A stretch of DNA of 38,058 nt, from IMG/VR virus record IMGVR_UViG_3300049489_001225, positions 1 through 38,058 of that record, one strand, 5' to 3'. This document shows positions 28,658-36,280 of the stretch, piece after piece. A program made the translations under genes and the position numbers. The notes beneath the pieces were generated by a model. It saw only the letters and a list, made by a program, of their open reading frames with translations. It made no database searches and had not been told where the DNA came from. Source of the DNA: a virus. Position 1 is the first letter of the stretch; every line of letters starts with the position of its first letter.

Positions 28658-29643
28658 GCCGTTTTCCTACGGGCTGCCATTAAATCCCAGGAGACAGAAA
28701 AGGTTTTGTTTGGGTCAGCGTTGTAAGCCTCTACCTTAATTACCCATTCTGGCAAAATCCACTTGGGCTTGATAGCGGGAGCAGTCAAATCGCGACAGCC
28801 GGTGTCAGTAAACGCATGCAATTTCGCGAAATGCGCCAACTCTAGGGTTGTGTCGTACAAGTTGTATTTGCCGGTACCAGGAACTGAGGCCGCGCTTACG
28901 GTGCCCTTCCCAATCCAAGGCTCTGAATAGTTCCAGTACCCATTTTGCGCATTAGTTTCAGCGTTGCTTGCTGGCACTGGAACAACGGTGTCCAAATCGT
29001 ATTGGCCGTTGCCTGCAGCTGGGACTATAACGTTGAACCCAAGTCCCGTTGGAACTAGATTGCAATTTCCCTGTCCGACCACCGCTGGAGCTTTGACAGA
29101 ACTTGCCGGAGCTAAGAGTTCCATGTAGATATGGCTTCCCCATGACCCGCCAGTCCATGTAGCGTTGCCGCCTGCCAAAAACAGACCGTCCAGAAATTCG
29201 CAGCTAAAGGAGGAAGTTCCGACCCCAGTCTGTTGAATTCCAAAAAGAGTTCCACCCAACCTGGACGTTGGTGTGGTGATTTTATCCGAAGCTCCGGTAA
29301 ATAGAATTAACACTTCGCCGGGGAACGAATTGGGCAACACAAACATCTTGCCGTCCGCAGCAACAGGAGCGGGCTTGTCTATGGCCGCGTACTGAATTGT
29401 GGGGATTGGTAGCGGAGGCAATGGATTGCCGCTGTGCAAAGACACAATTCCGTTCAGAATCGCTTCTGAGCCGGCCGACAAGGCGTCAATAAACCAGATG
29501 TCCAGCGCATCTCCAGCTGTCTCGATATGGCTCAGTTGTGAGCCGATGGTGGCGTTGCCCGAAATCTCAGTTGTTAGAGTGGTAGGGTCGACCTTACCGT
29601 TGAGTAACGCCGCAATAGAATAGGTATATTTTGTGAGTGCCAT
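28654..29643 (-). CDS. Beta-rich structural protein, fibre or baseplate type
   Basis: 329 residues. Helical/strand start (MALTKYTYSIAALLNGKVDP), then Gly/Thr/Ser-rich beta stretches (FLAGGNATWTGGSWGSHIYM, LGFNVIVPAAGNGQYDLDTV), ending in a strand region (FSVSWDLMAARRKTA). It overlaps the hydrolase start by 4 bases. Composition fits a tail fibre, spike or receptor-binding component. Not further assigned. Confidence 0.55.
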   Translation of the reverse strand: MALTKYTYSIAALLNGKVDPTTLTTEISGNATIGSQLSHIETAGDALDIWFIDALSAGSEAILNGIVSLHSGNPLPPLPIPTIQYAAIDKPAPVAADGKMFVLPNSFPGEVLILFTGASDKITTPTSRLGGTLFGIQQTGVGTSSFSCEFLDGLFLAGGNATWTGGSWGSHIYMELLAPASSVKAPAVVGQGNCNLVPTGLGFNVIVPAAGNGQYDLDTVVPVPASNAETNAQNGYWNYSEPWIGKGTVSAASVPGTGKYNLYDTTLELAHFAKLHAFTDTGCRDLTAPAIKPKWILPEWVIKVEAYNADPNKTFSVSWDLMAARRKTA

Positions 29644-29644
29644 T

Positions 29645-30184
29645 TTAAATCACCTCTGTCGCTACCAATACGCGCGCCGTGCCTACTGCCCGTGCTGTGC
29701 CGCCGACTCGACGCCAGCGCAGTGTTATTGTATGCGAGCCAGCACTTAAGCCGGTAGCCAACTCAGATATCGATAGCGGCAGGGTGCCGGTATCGTTGTT
29801 TGCGTTAGCCAATGTATGTTCGGTGCCAATGCCTGTTCCGTCGACAAATATCTGGAATCTAGCGTCGTCGTTTCTCAAGTTTTGAAATGTACCGGTAAAA
29901 TTCACCAGAATTGGGTTTGCGCCCGTAGTAGTCAAAGTCACAGTCATCTCGGCTAAGGTCGCGAACGTCGCGCTTGTGGTTGTCGGAGCAGAAGTAGTAC
30001 CCACAGCACGGGCGAACGCCGGAATAGTCTGAGTAGCTGTGGCTGGAGTTTGCCACGTTGCTGTGTTAGCGCTTGTTGCGGTCAGAACCTGGCCCGTGGT
30101 AGGAGCGGCAGCTGCGCTGGTGTCTACCGTGGTGGTGGCGGTCGTTAAGCCCGTGGTAGCAGTAGGTTGATTAATTACTGGCAT
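29645..30184 (-). CDS. Fibre-like protein, Thr-rich shaft with beta head
   Basis: 179 residues from the ATG at 30184 (TAATG overlap with the gene upstream); the longer ORF from 30343 reads through the upstream gene in a wrong frame. The start is Thr/Ala-rich (TTGLTTATTTVDTSAAAAPT), then a jelly-roll-like head (EMTVTLTTTGANPILVNFTG, SAGSHTITLRWRRVGGTA). This resembles small phage head or tail spikes. Ends two bases before the next start. Confidence 0.6.
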   Translation of the reverse strand: MPVINQPTATTGLTTATTTVDTSAAAAPTTGQVLTATSANTATWQTPATATQTIPAFARAVGTTSAPTTTSATFATLAEMTVTLTTTGANPILVNFTGTFQNLRNDDARFQIFVDGTGIGTEHTLANANNDTGTLPLSISELATGLSAGSHTITLRWRRVGGTARAVGTARVLVATEVI

Positions 30185-30852
30185 TAGGTTAACTCCTGTA
30201 CCAATAATATTCCGCCAGCACCGCTGGCGATAGCCCGAATGGCCCCAGTGTAAGCAGGCGAGGGCAGCTCGTAGGTGGAGCCTGGAGCCAGCTGCACAGA
30301 AAACCGCACACTGGTAGGGTCGGTGGCTCCAAAACGAAGCCAAATCGTGCGCCCACCATCACAATTACACAGAATCAGTCCTTTTCGCGCAGTGTTGGCA
30401 CTCACTGCCACTACCGCCGTGGTGCCTACAGTAACGGGCGTGTCACTGGCCGAGGCGGGGCGGTCGTCCTGTACCGGCAAAACAGACTGGTCAGACGCTA
30501 CTACGACAGCCAAGCTATTAGCAGAGGTTTTTTGTCCCAATGTCGCCGGGAGTTTGGCTGATGCAGCGGCTAAAGTAGTCTCGGTAGCTGCCCCGGACGG
30601 GAGTGGCAAGCTGGCTGCCGAAATTGCTACCGTGCCGGTAATGGTAGTGCTAGTTAAAGACACAGGCACAGCACTGGCTCTGAGCTGTGCATCTGTTAAC
30701 CCACCCGTTACCGTTACTGTTCCGGCAATGGACACAGGTTGTGTGGTGGTGCCTGTGGGGTCAACCCGAAGCGGATTGCCAGATGTCGCAATTTCCGTAC
30801 CAGAAGAATTGCGCAGTACCGTATTAGGATTTTCGACGTTAGAGCTTGACAT
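30184..30852 (-). CDS. Fibre-like beta-repeat protein
   Basis: 222 residues: Thr/Val/Ser-rich repeats of the type seen in phage structural proteins (TQPVSIAGTVTVTGG, LTDAQLRASAVPVSLTSTTI), then an Ala-rich helix and a compact C-terminal beta domain with NTARKGLILCNCDG and GSTYELPSPAYTGAIRAIAS. The LTDAQLRASAVPV motif is common in structural proteins of many phages. Likely fibre or decoration. Confidence 0.65.
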   Translation of the reverse strand: MSSSNVENPNTVLRNSSGTEIATSGNPLRVDPTGTTTQPVSIAGTVTVTGGLTDAQLRASAVPVSLTSTTITGTVAISAASLPLPSGAATETTLAAASAKLPATLGQKTSANSLAVVVASDQSVLPVQDDRPASASDTPVTVGTTAVVAVSANTARKGLILCNCDGGRTIWLRFGATDPTSVRFSVQLAPGSTYELPSPAYTGAIRAIASGAGGILLVQELT

Positions 30853-30861
30853 TCATCATCC

Positions 30862-31383
30862 TTAAGCTATGGTCCTAGTACGGCTAGTTTCGATTATACC
30901 ACTGTAAGTAATGGTATCGGTAATAGTGCTGAGCACGGTCACTCCACCGGTGTCGTAAACCTTCCACTCCACGGTCGTGGCACACTGAGCCGCGTTCCGC
31001 GTGTAATTGACTTCGAAGATTTTTTCGGTGGCGGTGTTGTCGGTCCACCAAGTAATATTACTTGGTGCAACCGCACCCATTGTGATAGTGCGGTATGCAC
31101 CCGAAGTGTACCCTTCAGCAGGCGCATTGATAAAATCTTGCAGTCTGCGCTGAGCACTACCAGAACCCGAAATCGCGTCCCAGGCCGTATTAGCTGTGTT
31201 GCGTCGATATAAAGCCGTCAAGTCAGTGCGCCAAAACAACTCACCCGCAACTGGAGTACCAGGAAAGGCAGAACCAGCTGGTACAATTAGAGTGCCACCA
31301 TTGGCGCGGTCAAAGGTGTAGACACCTGTGATGGTCTTGTCCGACGAATCGTCGATATTGATTTGTGCAACAATTACAGACAT
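30862..31383 (-). CDS. Fibre-associated structural protein (paralogue pair A)
   Basis: 173 residues. N-terminus SVIVAQINIDDSSDKTITGV with a GELFWRTDLTALYRRNTANT region seen in fibre-type proteins; C-terminal domain WWTDNTATEKIFEVNYTRN to the end. That last domain resembles the end of the neighbour at 31385 (WTDNT, a Thr-rich strand, YD..GV.V, T.TY.G, RTR), so the two are paralogues or share a domain. Confidence 0.6.
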   Translation of the reverse strand: MSVIVAQINIDDSSDKTITGVYTFDRANGGTLIVPAGSAFPGTPVAGELFWRTDLTALYRRNTANTAWDAISGSGSAQRRLQDFINAPAEGYTSGAYRTITMGAVAPSNITWWTDNTATEKIFEVNYTRNAAQCATTVEWKVYDTGGVTVLSTITDTITYSGIIETSRTRTIA

Positions 31384-31384
31384 A

Positions 31385-31897
31385 TCAAATCCTGGTCCTG
31401 GTTACGTTAGCGAAATTGTTACCAGTGTAGGTGTAGTCTTCCTGTATGCGGTAGACCTCTACTCCTGAAGCATCATACTGTATTTCGATAGTTTGGGAAA
31501 CTTTATTTCCGATGTAGGAGATTTGCTGCTCTCTGACTTTAGTGACTAGGGTATTGTCGGTCCAAGTCGTCAAATTGGTGATTTTGTTGGCGGTATAGGT
31601 TACAACATCATATCCAGTATCGACCAATCCGTGAGTGAGAGTGTCTAGGTTTTCGTGCTGGGTAGGAGTCAGTCCAGACCCACCAGCCGCCAATTGGGCC
31701 AAGGTGTAGGAGCCGGCCACACTATCCGTGAAGGTCATGTTGTTTGACGCATCACGACTTAGGAGGGTAGTCGCGTCGTTAGAGGTGTCGTTTTGGACGT
31801 GTACGCCCCGTACGTCGATGGCGTCGGCGTTTGGGTCGAAGTCCTCTTCAAAACCCTCTACTGGGTCGTTTTTGAGTGGTGGTATCCGATTGGCCAT
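31385..31897 (-). CDS. Fibre-associated structural protein (paralogue pair B)
   Basis: 170 residues. The start is acidic (DPVEGFEEDFDPNADAIDVR), then DASNNMTFTDSVAGSYTLAQ and a LTPTQHENLDTLTH helix common in fibre proteins, and a C-terminal TTWTDNTLVTKVREQQISYI domain similar to its neighbour's. It begins a new unit: a terminator and a late-type motif lie directly upstream. Confidence 0.6.
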   Translation of the reverse strand: MANRIPPLKNDPVEGFEEDFDPNADAIDVRGVHVQNDTSNDATTLLSRDASNNMTFTDSVAGSYTLAQLAAGGSGLTPTQHENLDTLTHGLVDTGYDVVTYTANKITNLTTWTDNTLVTKVREQQISYIGNKVSQTIEIQYDASGVEVYRIQEDYTYTGNNFANVTRTRI

Positions 31898-31914
31898 GGC
31901 TACGCCTCATCCAA

Positions 31915-31927
31915 GAAGATTGCGTCT
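31915..31927 (-). promoter_or_regulatory. Late-type motif before fibre cluster
   Basis: The minus strand reads GACGCAATCTTC, 17 bases before the ATG at 31897 and just after a strong terminator, the expected order for a promoter that restarts transcription. Confidence 0.6.
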
Positions 31928-31930
31928 AGA

Positions 31931-31961
31931 AAAAAGAAAGGCCCGGAAGAACCGGGCCTTT
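31931..31961 (-). terminator. Rho-independent terminator
   Basis: A perfect 10-bp stem AAAGGCCCGG / CCGGGCCTTT with a 5-base loop, followed on the minus strand by CTTTTTTC. It ends the 446-residue gene. Confidence 0.9.
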
Positions 31962-31984
31962 CGACTACTCAAATCTCAGAAAGC

Positions 31985-33325
31985 TTAGCTCTTCTTGCCG
32001 AAGTCGTGGACTCGAACTTCGAGGTCGGTGGCATTCTTGGCAAAGCCCAATCGGATAGTACGGTCTCCACCAGTCAGAGCCGCATACAGGACGGGCTGAC
32101 CAGTAGCACCCAGGTAGTAGGGCACGTTGGCAGTCGCACCAGACAGAGCGCCGGCTGCATGGCCGGCCACAATCACCTGCACAGAGCCTGCAGCTGCGAC
32201 GGTGGACTTAGCAACCCCAATAACTCGGGCCTTGGCGTCAACGCTACAATCGCCAGTATCAACCGCGTTGTTGCCGCTAATGTACACCCCATCACCCAAG
32301 GTAACACCAGCGGTGGTGGTCCAGGCCTGCTCGAAATTGGCGTGGCTGTGCAAGCCAGAGGCATCCGAAGCGGGTCCAGCCGTCAAAGTGCCCAGATTGG
32401 CCGCAGTAACGTTGGTGCTGGTATTGGTGCCGTTAATCTTGAACTGCAGTGGCACGCCGACAACCTTAAGACCAGCGGCGGTGACGTCCAAAGTGTCGGG
32501 GGTATCATCGATTTCGATGCCGAGACCGTCAGAGAAGCGATTAATACCACCAGTGGCGCTGACAGCGGCTCGAAGCTTACCGCCGGCTCCAGCAGTGTCG
32601 AACTCAAGACCCGAGCTACCGCCGCCAGTCCCAGCCCCTTGAGCGTCGGCGGTGGTGTCCAGTTCGATATCCAGAGTTGAACCAGTCTTCAAGATACCGG
32701 CACCAGCGACGATAGACCCGGTACCCGTGAATTGAGTGAAGGTCAGAGCGGTAGTGTCAACGGTGATGGGGTCGTTGGTGATGAGGACCCAGCCAGTGTC
32801 GAGGTTGCTGGTACCCTCGCCAACAAACACAGCCATGCCATCAGTAACCTCAGCGTTAGCGTCGGCATCAGTGGCGCGAGTCAAAACAAATGGAGTTCCA
32901 GCCGAACCCGCATCCGTCACCACATAGATACCGTTGTCGGCTCCGGTGGTTTGGTCCTTAATCAGAACTCGATTGCCCGAGGCAGCCGCAACGCCGTCAA
33001 GCGACAGGGCCCCGTTGGCAGTTGCGGTCAGAGTTTTGCCAACGCCAGAACCAGAGGCGGTGACCGAGAGGTTGGCCGTCGAAGACAGACGGACAGACTG
33101 CTTCCAGTCCAAACCGGCGGCGTACGCCTGCACATAGTCACGATTAACGGCGTCAGTCCCAGTGGTGGGGTCGGCGACATTGACAATGCGCTGAGACGAG
33201 GCGTCGAAAGCGATACCGCCAACGCCGACAGCCGTCACCTTGCCCAGAGACAACTCGTCGGTAGCCGCTTGCTCTTCCGAGTAGCCCTCGGTAGGATTCA
33301 GAAATACAAATTTTCGAAGTGCCAT
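31985..33325 (-). CDS. Major fibre-like structural protein
   Basis: 446 residues, flanked by a late-type motif in front and a strong terminator behind, so probably abundant. N-terminus MALRKFVFLNPTEGYSEEQA, then DAVNRDYVQAYAAGLDWKQS, a Gly-rich NRVLIKDQTTGADNGIYVVT block typical of phage fibre and decoration proteins, a repeat-rich middle and a C-terminal beta domain (DAKARVIGVAKSTVAAAG, ANVPYYLGATGQPVLYAALT). That last domain pattern is shared with the 134-residue gene at 33860. Likely a tail fibre or capsid fibre subunit. Confidence 0.7.
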   Translation of the reverse strand: MALRKFVFLNPTEGYSEEQAATDELSLGKVTAVGVGGIAFDASSQRIVNVADPTTGTDAVNRDYVQAYAAGLDWKQSVRLSSTANLSVTASGSGVGKTLTATANGALSLDGVAAASGNRVLIKDQTTGADNGIYVVTDAGSAGTPFVLTRATDADANAEVTDGMAVFVGEGTSNLDTGWVLITNDPITVDTTALTFTQFTGTGSIVAGAGILKTGSTLDIELDTTADAQGAGTGGGSSGLEFDTAGAGGKLRAAVSATGGINRFSDGLGIEIDDTPDTLDVTAAGLKVVGVPLQFKINGTNTSTNVTAANLGTLTAGPASDASGLHSHANFEQAWTTTAGVTLGDGVYISGNNAVDTGDCSVDAKARVIGVAKSTVAAAGSVQVIVAGHAAGALSGATANVPYYLGATGQPVLYAALTGGDRTIRLGFAKNATDLEVRVHDFGKKS

Positions 33326-33349
33326 GTTTGTCTCCTAGGAAAAGGATTT

Positions 33350-33380
33350 CGCACCCCAAAGATTAAGTCTCCTGGGTGCG
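33350..33380 (-). promoter_or_regulatory. Late-type motif inside a hairpin loop
   Basis: The minus strand reads GACTTAATCTTT at 33358-33369, 33 bases before the ATG at 33325. It sits in the loop of a perfect 7-bp inverted repeat, CGCACCC / GGGTGCG. The repeat could be an operator or a weak terminator for the gene upstream; the motif is among the best matches. Confidence 0.55.
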
Positions 33381-33413
33381 AGGCAATTTCCTGGCCATTT
33401 TTTTGGCAGAATT

Positions 33414-33860
33414 TCAATCGATTTTCGACAGGGTTCCGGTCAAATCATCATAGGCATACTCAGCCAACTTGATGCCCAATCTGCCTTCTATTTCTTGGAC
33501 TACAGCGGCATATTCCGTCTTAGCTTTAACTGCATCGTCTGTACGGTTCCTAATAAGGGCCATCATTCGTTGGAGGGCTCCTTCTGGGTCAATCTGTTTG
33601 AGCAGCTGGTCTCTCTTAAAGATTTCCAGCGCTCTCTCAGCATCAAATGCTCGAGCCTGAAACTGGGTCAGTTGGAGTCTGAATAGTTCATCCTTAGAGA
33701 GTTGCAGCGCTGTAGGTTCAACCGGCTGCTCCTCTTCCAAGGCTGACGCACTCAAGTAAGTCGGCACACTGACTGAGTACAGTTTTTTCTCAAAATCGCT
33801 CCGCAGGTCCACGGTTTCCCCAACGATCGGCTCTTCAAACTTCTTACTCTTACGTGCCAT
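33414..33860 (-). CDS. Coiled-coil structural or accessory protein
   Basis: 148 residues: basic start (MARKSKKFEEP), then long Gln/Glu/Arg-rich helices (ALQLSKDELFRLQLTQFQAR, GALQRMMALIRNRTDDAVKA). The heptad-like pattern suggests a coiled coil. It overlaps the upstream gene by one base. No family recognised; position in the structural run suggests a virion or assembly role. Confidence 0.6.
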   Translation of the reverse strand: MARKSKKFEEPIVGETVDLRSDFEKKLYSVSVPTYLSASALEEEQPVEPTALQLSKDELFRLQLTQFQARAFDAERALEIFKRDQLLKQIDPEGALQRMMALIRNRTDDAVKAKTEYAAVVQEIEGRLGIKLAEYAYDDLTGTLSKID

Positions 33861-34264
33861 TAACCCACCCTAGTTTTAAGGTCTTTTTGAAACTCCAACT
33901 TAATTCTAGCAGAATCTACAGCAACTCCTATGCTCTGCCAATACTTTCTCTGTCCAACCCCAGGAGTCGGGGGAGTTGCTGTAGGGACACCAGTATCGGA
34001 AACCCAATACACTCTACCTGGCGTAAGCCCGCTATACAAGGCGATTTCACCCTGAAATTGAATTACGGCTCTGGTAGGAGTCAATTTAGCTAGCACCACG
34101 GCTACAGCCGGCATCTTTGAATAATCGGATACGTCCGCCCTACTGACGGTGTAGTCCGCTCCAACCATAGCTGCACTTATACACACTAGGTCTCCTACAG
34201 ATTCAGCTACTGAACAAATGGCAGTGGCCAGAACGCTGTCGGTCCTCGGTCTAGAAATAATCAC
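33860..34264 (-). CDS. Structural beta-domain protein
   Basis: 134 residues from a GTG at 34264 with GGAG in front. Pattern: DLVCISAAMVGADYTVSRAD, AVIQFQGEIALYSGLTPGRV, YWVSDTGVPTATPPTPG, SIGVAVDSARIKLEFQ. This is the common phage beta domain found at the end of fibre and decoration proteins (YW/YYL..G plus IGVA), like the C-terminal domain of the 446-residue gene. Role inferred. Confidence 0.6.
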   Translation of the reverse strand: MIISRPRTDSVLATAICSVAESVGDLVCISAAMVGADYTVSRADVSDYSKMPAVAVVLAKLTPTRAVIQFQGEIALYSGLTPGRVYWVSDTGVPTATPPTPGVGQRKYWQSIGVAVDSARIKLEFQKDLKTRVG

Positions 34265-34281
34265 CTAGAACTCCATGATGG

Positions 34282-34287
34282 TACAAT
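34282..34287 (+). promoter_or_regulatory. Extended -10 element for an isolated plus-strand gene
   Basis: TGG followed by TACAAT. No good -35 is seen 17-18 bases upstream. Unlike P1-P6, this gene has a ribosome-binding site (AAAGGAAG) and a short leader. Confidence 0.4.
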
Positions 34288-34309
34288 GAACTTACAAAGG
34301 AAGATTACC

Positions 34310-34606
34310 ATGGATGAAACGTACATTAACGCCAATCAGATTCTCTATCGGTTTAGAACAGACAAAAACGCCAAGCTCCGGCATGGAGCTAAGCTTAGGG
34401 CCGAAATGGTAGCTTTGCTGCAGCAAGGTAAGGAACCCTCTGGCTACAGGGTAGACTGGATTGTCGAAACGGTCAACGAGCTAATAGCTTGGCTTGGGAC
34501 CAGAGCTGTGGAATTTGGCCAGCGCTACCCACAGGATGCCGTTAGCGCCGACGACCTGTCGGATGTGTTGGCTACTGCCCAAAGCAGAATCAAGAGGGCT
34601 CGTTAG
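34310..34606 (+). CDS. Isolated plus-strand gene in the structural block
   Basis: 98 residues from the ATG at 34310 (MDETYINANQILYRFRTDKN), with AAAGGAAG six bases before. An ATG at 34286 lies within the -10 box and is not used. Helical and charged (LRHGAKLRAEMVALLQQGKE, DWIVETVNELIAWLGTRAVE). It is the only plus-strand gene between 17.7 and 36.8 kb and converges by 4 bases on the neck-like gene. Its function is unknown. Confidence 0.6.
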   Translation: MDETYINANQILYRFRTDKNAKLRHGAKLRAEMVALLQQGKEPSGYRVDWIVETVNELIAWLGTRAVEFGQRYPQDAVSADDLSDVLATAQSRIKRAR

Positions 34607-35472
34607 AAGGCTTGACTCACCGAGATGAGTATTTTATCCCGGATTCTACCTTCAAACTCCTTAAGGGCCCACTCCGCCGCTTCGTCCAAAAACTTCTTGG
34701 GTTCTAAGCCGGGATGTACCCAGCGTCCTTGGCCTTTCATTTTTGATGAGGCCACCCTGAAGGTCATGATGGACTTTTTCACGGATTCTTTGCCGGAAGA
34801 ATCTTTCACTTTAGTCTGGTAGACTCGCACGCCCTGCAGGTGCGGTATGCCGGTGGGTCCCTGTTTGACTTTCCCTATCGGCCCATGACCAGAACCGGGG
34901 CCCGGGCCGGTCTTGATGGGGGCCTTCATGATGTCGAAACTGTGTAGCAATCCGGTTTTAGGCTTGCCATCGGGGCCATTCTCCAGTTTGCCATACGGAA
35001 TCTGACGCTTAGCCATCTCTTTTTTGATGGTGTCCGTCAGGGAGGTTTGAGCTGGAGTCTGCTGGGTTTTTCCTTTTTTATGCTCAAAGGGAACGACGAT
35101 ATATCGGCTACCATCCTTGGCTGTCTTGGCTTTCGGCGACTTAAGGAGCCCGTCCAACATGTCGGTATTGGGCTTGATGCCCTCCTCGATAAACATCGCA
35201 TCCTGCCCCAACTCTATTACCCACGTCTCAGAGTCGACTTGGCGAAAGCTAAGAGCATTGAGGTATTTTTCTCTGGTGCTGTGTAGTGAAGCCTGCACCT
35301 TCTCTACAATATGAGCGTGAGTCTGGGCGGTCAAATCTCTAGCTGCATCATCGAGAGCTTTACGTACAGTACTATCAAAATTACGCACCATCGCGAGGAT
35401 AGGTCCGAAATCAAGATTAAAATGGATCACAGGCTCAGCCTCCCGGATTACGGCTTGAGGTAGGAGTGCCAT
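34603..35472 (-). CDS. HK97 gp10-like neck or tail-completion protein
   Basis: 289 residues. Early helices (VRNFDSTVRKALDDAARDLT), then YIVVPFEHKKGKT and a long basic/Gly/Pro linker, and RWVHPGLEPKKFLDEAAEWA near the end. The H-P-G-x-(x)-P/K-x-F-(L/M) pattern is the hallmark of gp10-type head-tail joining proteins. It lies two genes after the mCpol-like gene. Its start overlaps the end of the gene upstream by 38 bases. Confidence 0.65.
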   Translation of the reverse strand: MALLPQAVIREAEPVIHFNLDFGPILAMVRNFDSTVRKALDDAARDLTAQTHAHIVEKVQASLHSTREKYLNALSFRQVDSETWVIELGQDAMFIEEGIKPNTDMLDGLLKSPKAKTAKDGSRYIVVPFEHKKGKTQQTPAQTSLTDTIKKEMAKRQIPYGKLENGPDGKPKTGLLHSFDIMKAPIKTGPGPGSGHGPIGKVKQGPTGIPHLQGVRVYQTKVKDSSGKESVKKSIMTFRVASSKMKGQGRWVHPGLEPKKFLDEAAEWALKEFEGRIRDKILISVSQAF

Positions 35473-36280
35473 CGGGGCTCATCACTATGCCGCTGCGAAC
35501 CTGCCTCCACTTAGTCTTGCCCGTTTCTGGGTCTCTCAACTTGATTTCGCCGCCCTCGTGATTGGCGCTGGGTCCTGGGTCAACCTGAGAGCCTACGGGA
35601 AGGACCACTTGATGTCGTCCGGTTTTACCTGCCTCCAGGGCTGCCTTATCTACGCGATAGTAATCGGGATTTTCGGTAAGGTGGTCCTTGGCTACTTCCT
35701 TGGCTCTTTCTTCATCTAAGCCATGCTCCTCAATCTCCACCCTCATTCCTTCCGCTAGCTGTTCCGGGTCAAAAGAAGAGTCTTCTGTATCGTCACCTAC
35801 GCCACCCGGCATCAGGTCTTTGCGCAACTTATTTGCCCAATGTCCCTTGTGGTCGTGACAGTAATCTCCAGTAACTTGACGTTGGCATCGTCTTTCTCCC
35901 AACTTCCACTTACACCTGCCCACCTTCCCCTCCGCCTTCTGAACCTCTCCAGCAGATTGACCCCGCTCTCCGCGTGCCATAGCAATCATGGCCTGGACGA
36001 GGCCCACCACAGATTGATAGAGTTCGGGGTTGGTCTGGGACATCTGCTCCAAATCTGCAGTATGCGCTCTAACATCTTGAAGGATTTTAACTACTTGGGC
36101 GCGAATATCATCGGCTAGACCGCTTGGCTTTCCGGCGGGCTCTTTCTGTTGTTGCTGGGCCATCTGGTGGAACAGCTGCTCGTAGTCCGCGACTTTGGGT
36201 TCGACGACTTCAGGCGGATTGGGGGCATTCTCTATCTGCGCCACTGGCTTCGGCGACAGGTTTTTGGGGGGCAGCCGCAT
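35435..36280 (-). CDS. DUF5661-like structural protein with zinc motif
   Basis: 281 residues. Pro-rich start, helices (LADDIRAQVVKILQDVRAHT), a zinc-like RCKWKLGERRCQRQVTGDYC-HDH, then DLMPGGVGDD...FDPEQLAEGMRVEIEEHG...HLTENPDYY, which I recognise as a DUF5661-type domain of phage proteins, and a C-terminal SGIVMSPDGTPTSSRNPGG tail. Its first 71 bases overlap the mCpol-like gene in another frame at a C6A5 run; a +1 slip would fuse the two. In some relatives I believe these parts lie on one protein. Virion location inferred. Confidence 0.65.
   Translation of the reverse strand: MRLPPKNLSPKPVAQIENAPNPPEVVEPKVADYEQLFHQMAQQQQKEPAGKPSGLADDIRAQVVKILQDVRAHTADLEQMSQTNPELYQSVVGLVQAMIAMARGERGQSAGEVQKAEGKVGRCKWKLGERRCQRQVTGDYCHDHKGHWANKLRKDLMPGGVGDDTEDSSFDPEQLAEGMRVEIEEHGLDEERAKEVAKDHLTENPDYYRVDKAALEAGKTGRHQVVLPVGSQVDPGPSANHEGGEIKLRDPETGKTKWRQVRSGIVMSPDGTPTSSRNPGG

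Noticed and set aside
31793-32680. 295-residue plus-strand ORF opposite the fibre gene
   Set aside because: Low-complexity shadow of the 446-residue minus-strand gene; it also runs through the strong terminator.
35405-35425. TTTTAATCTTGAT on the minus strand as another late motif
   Set aside because: It matches only the AATCTT core, lies inside a gene, and no start codon with a ribosome-binding site follows.
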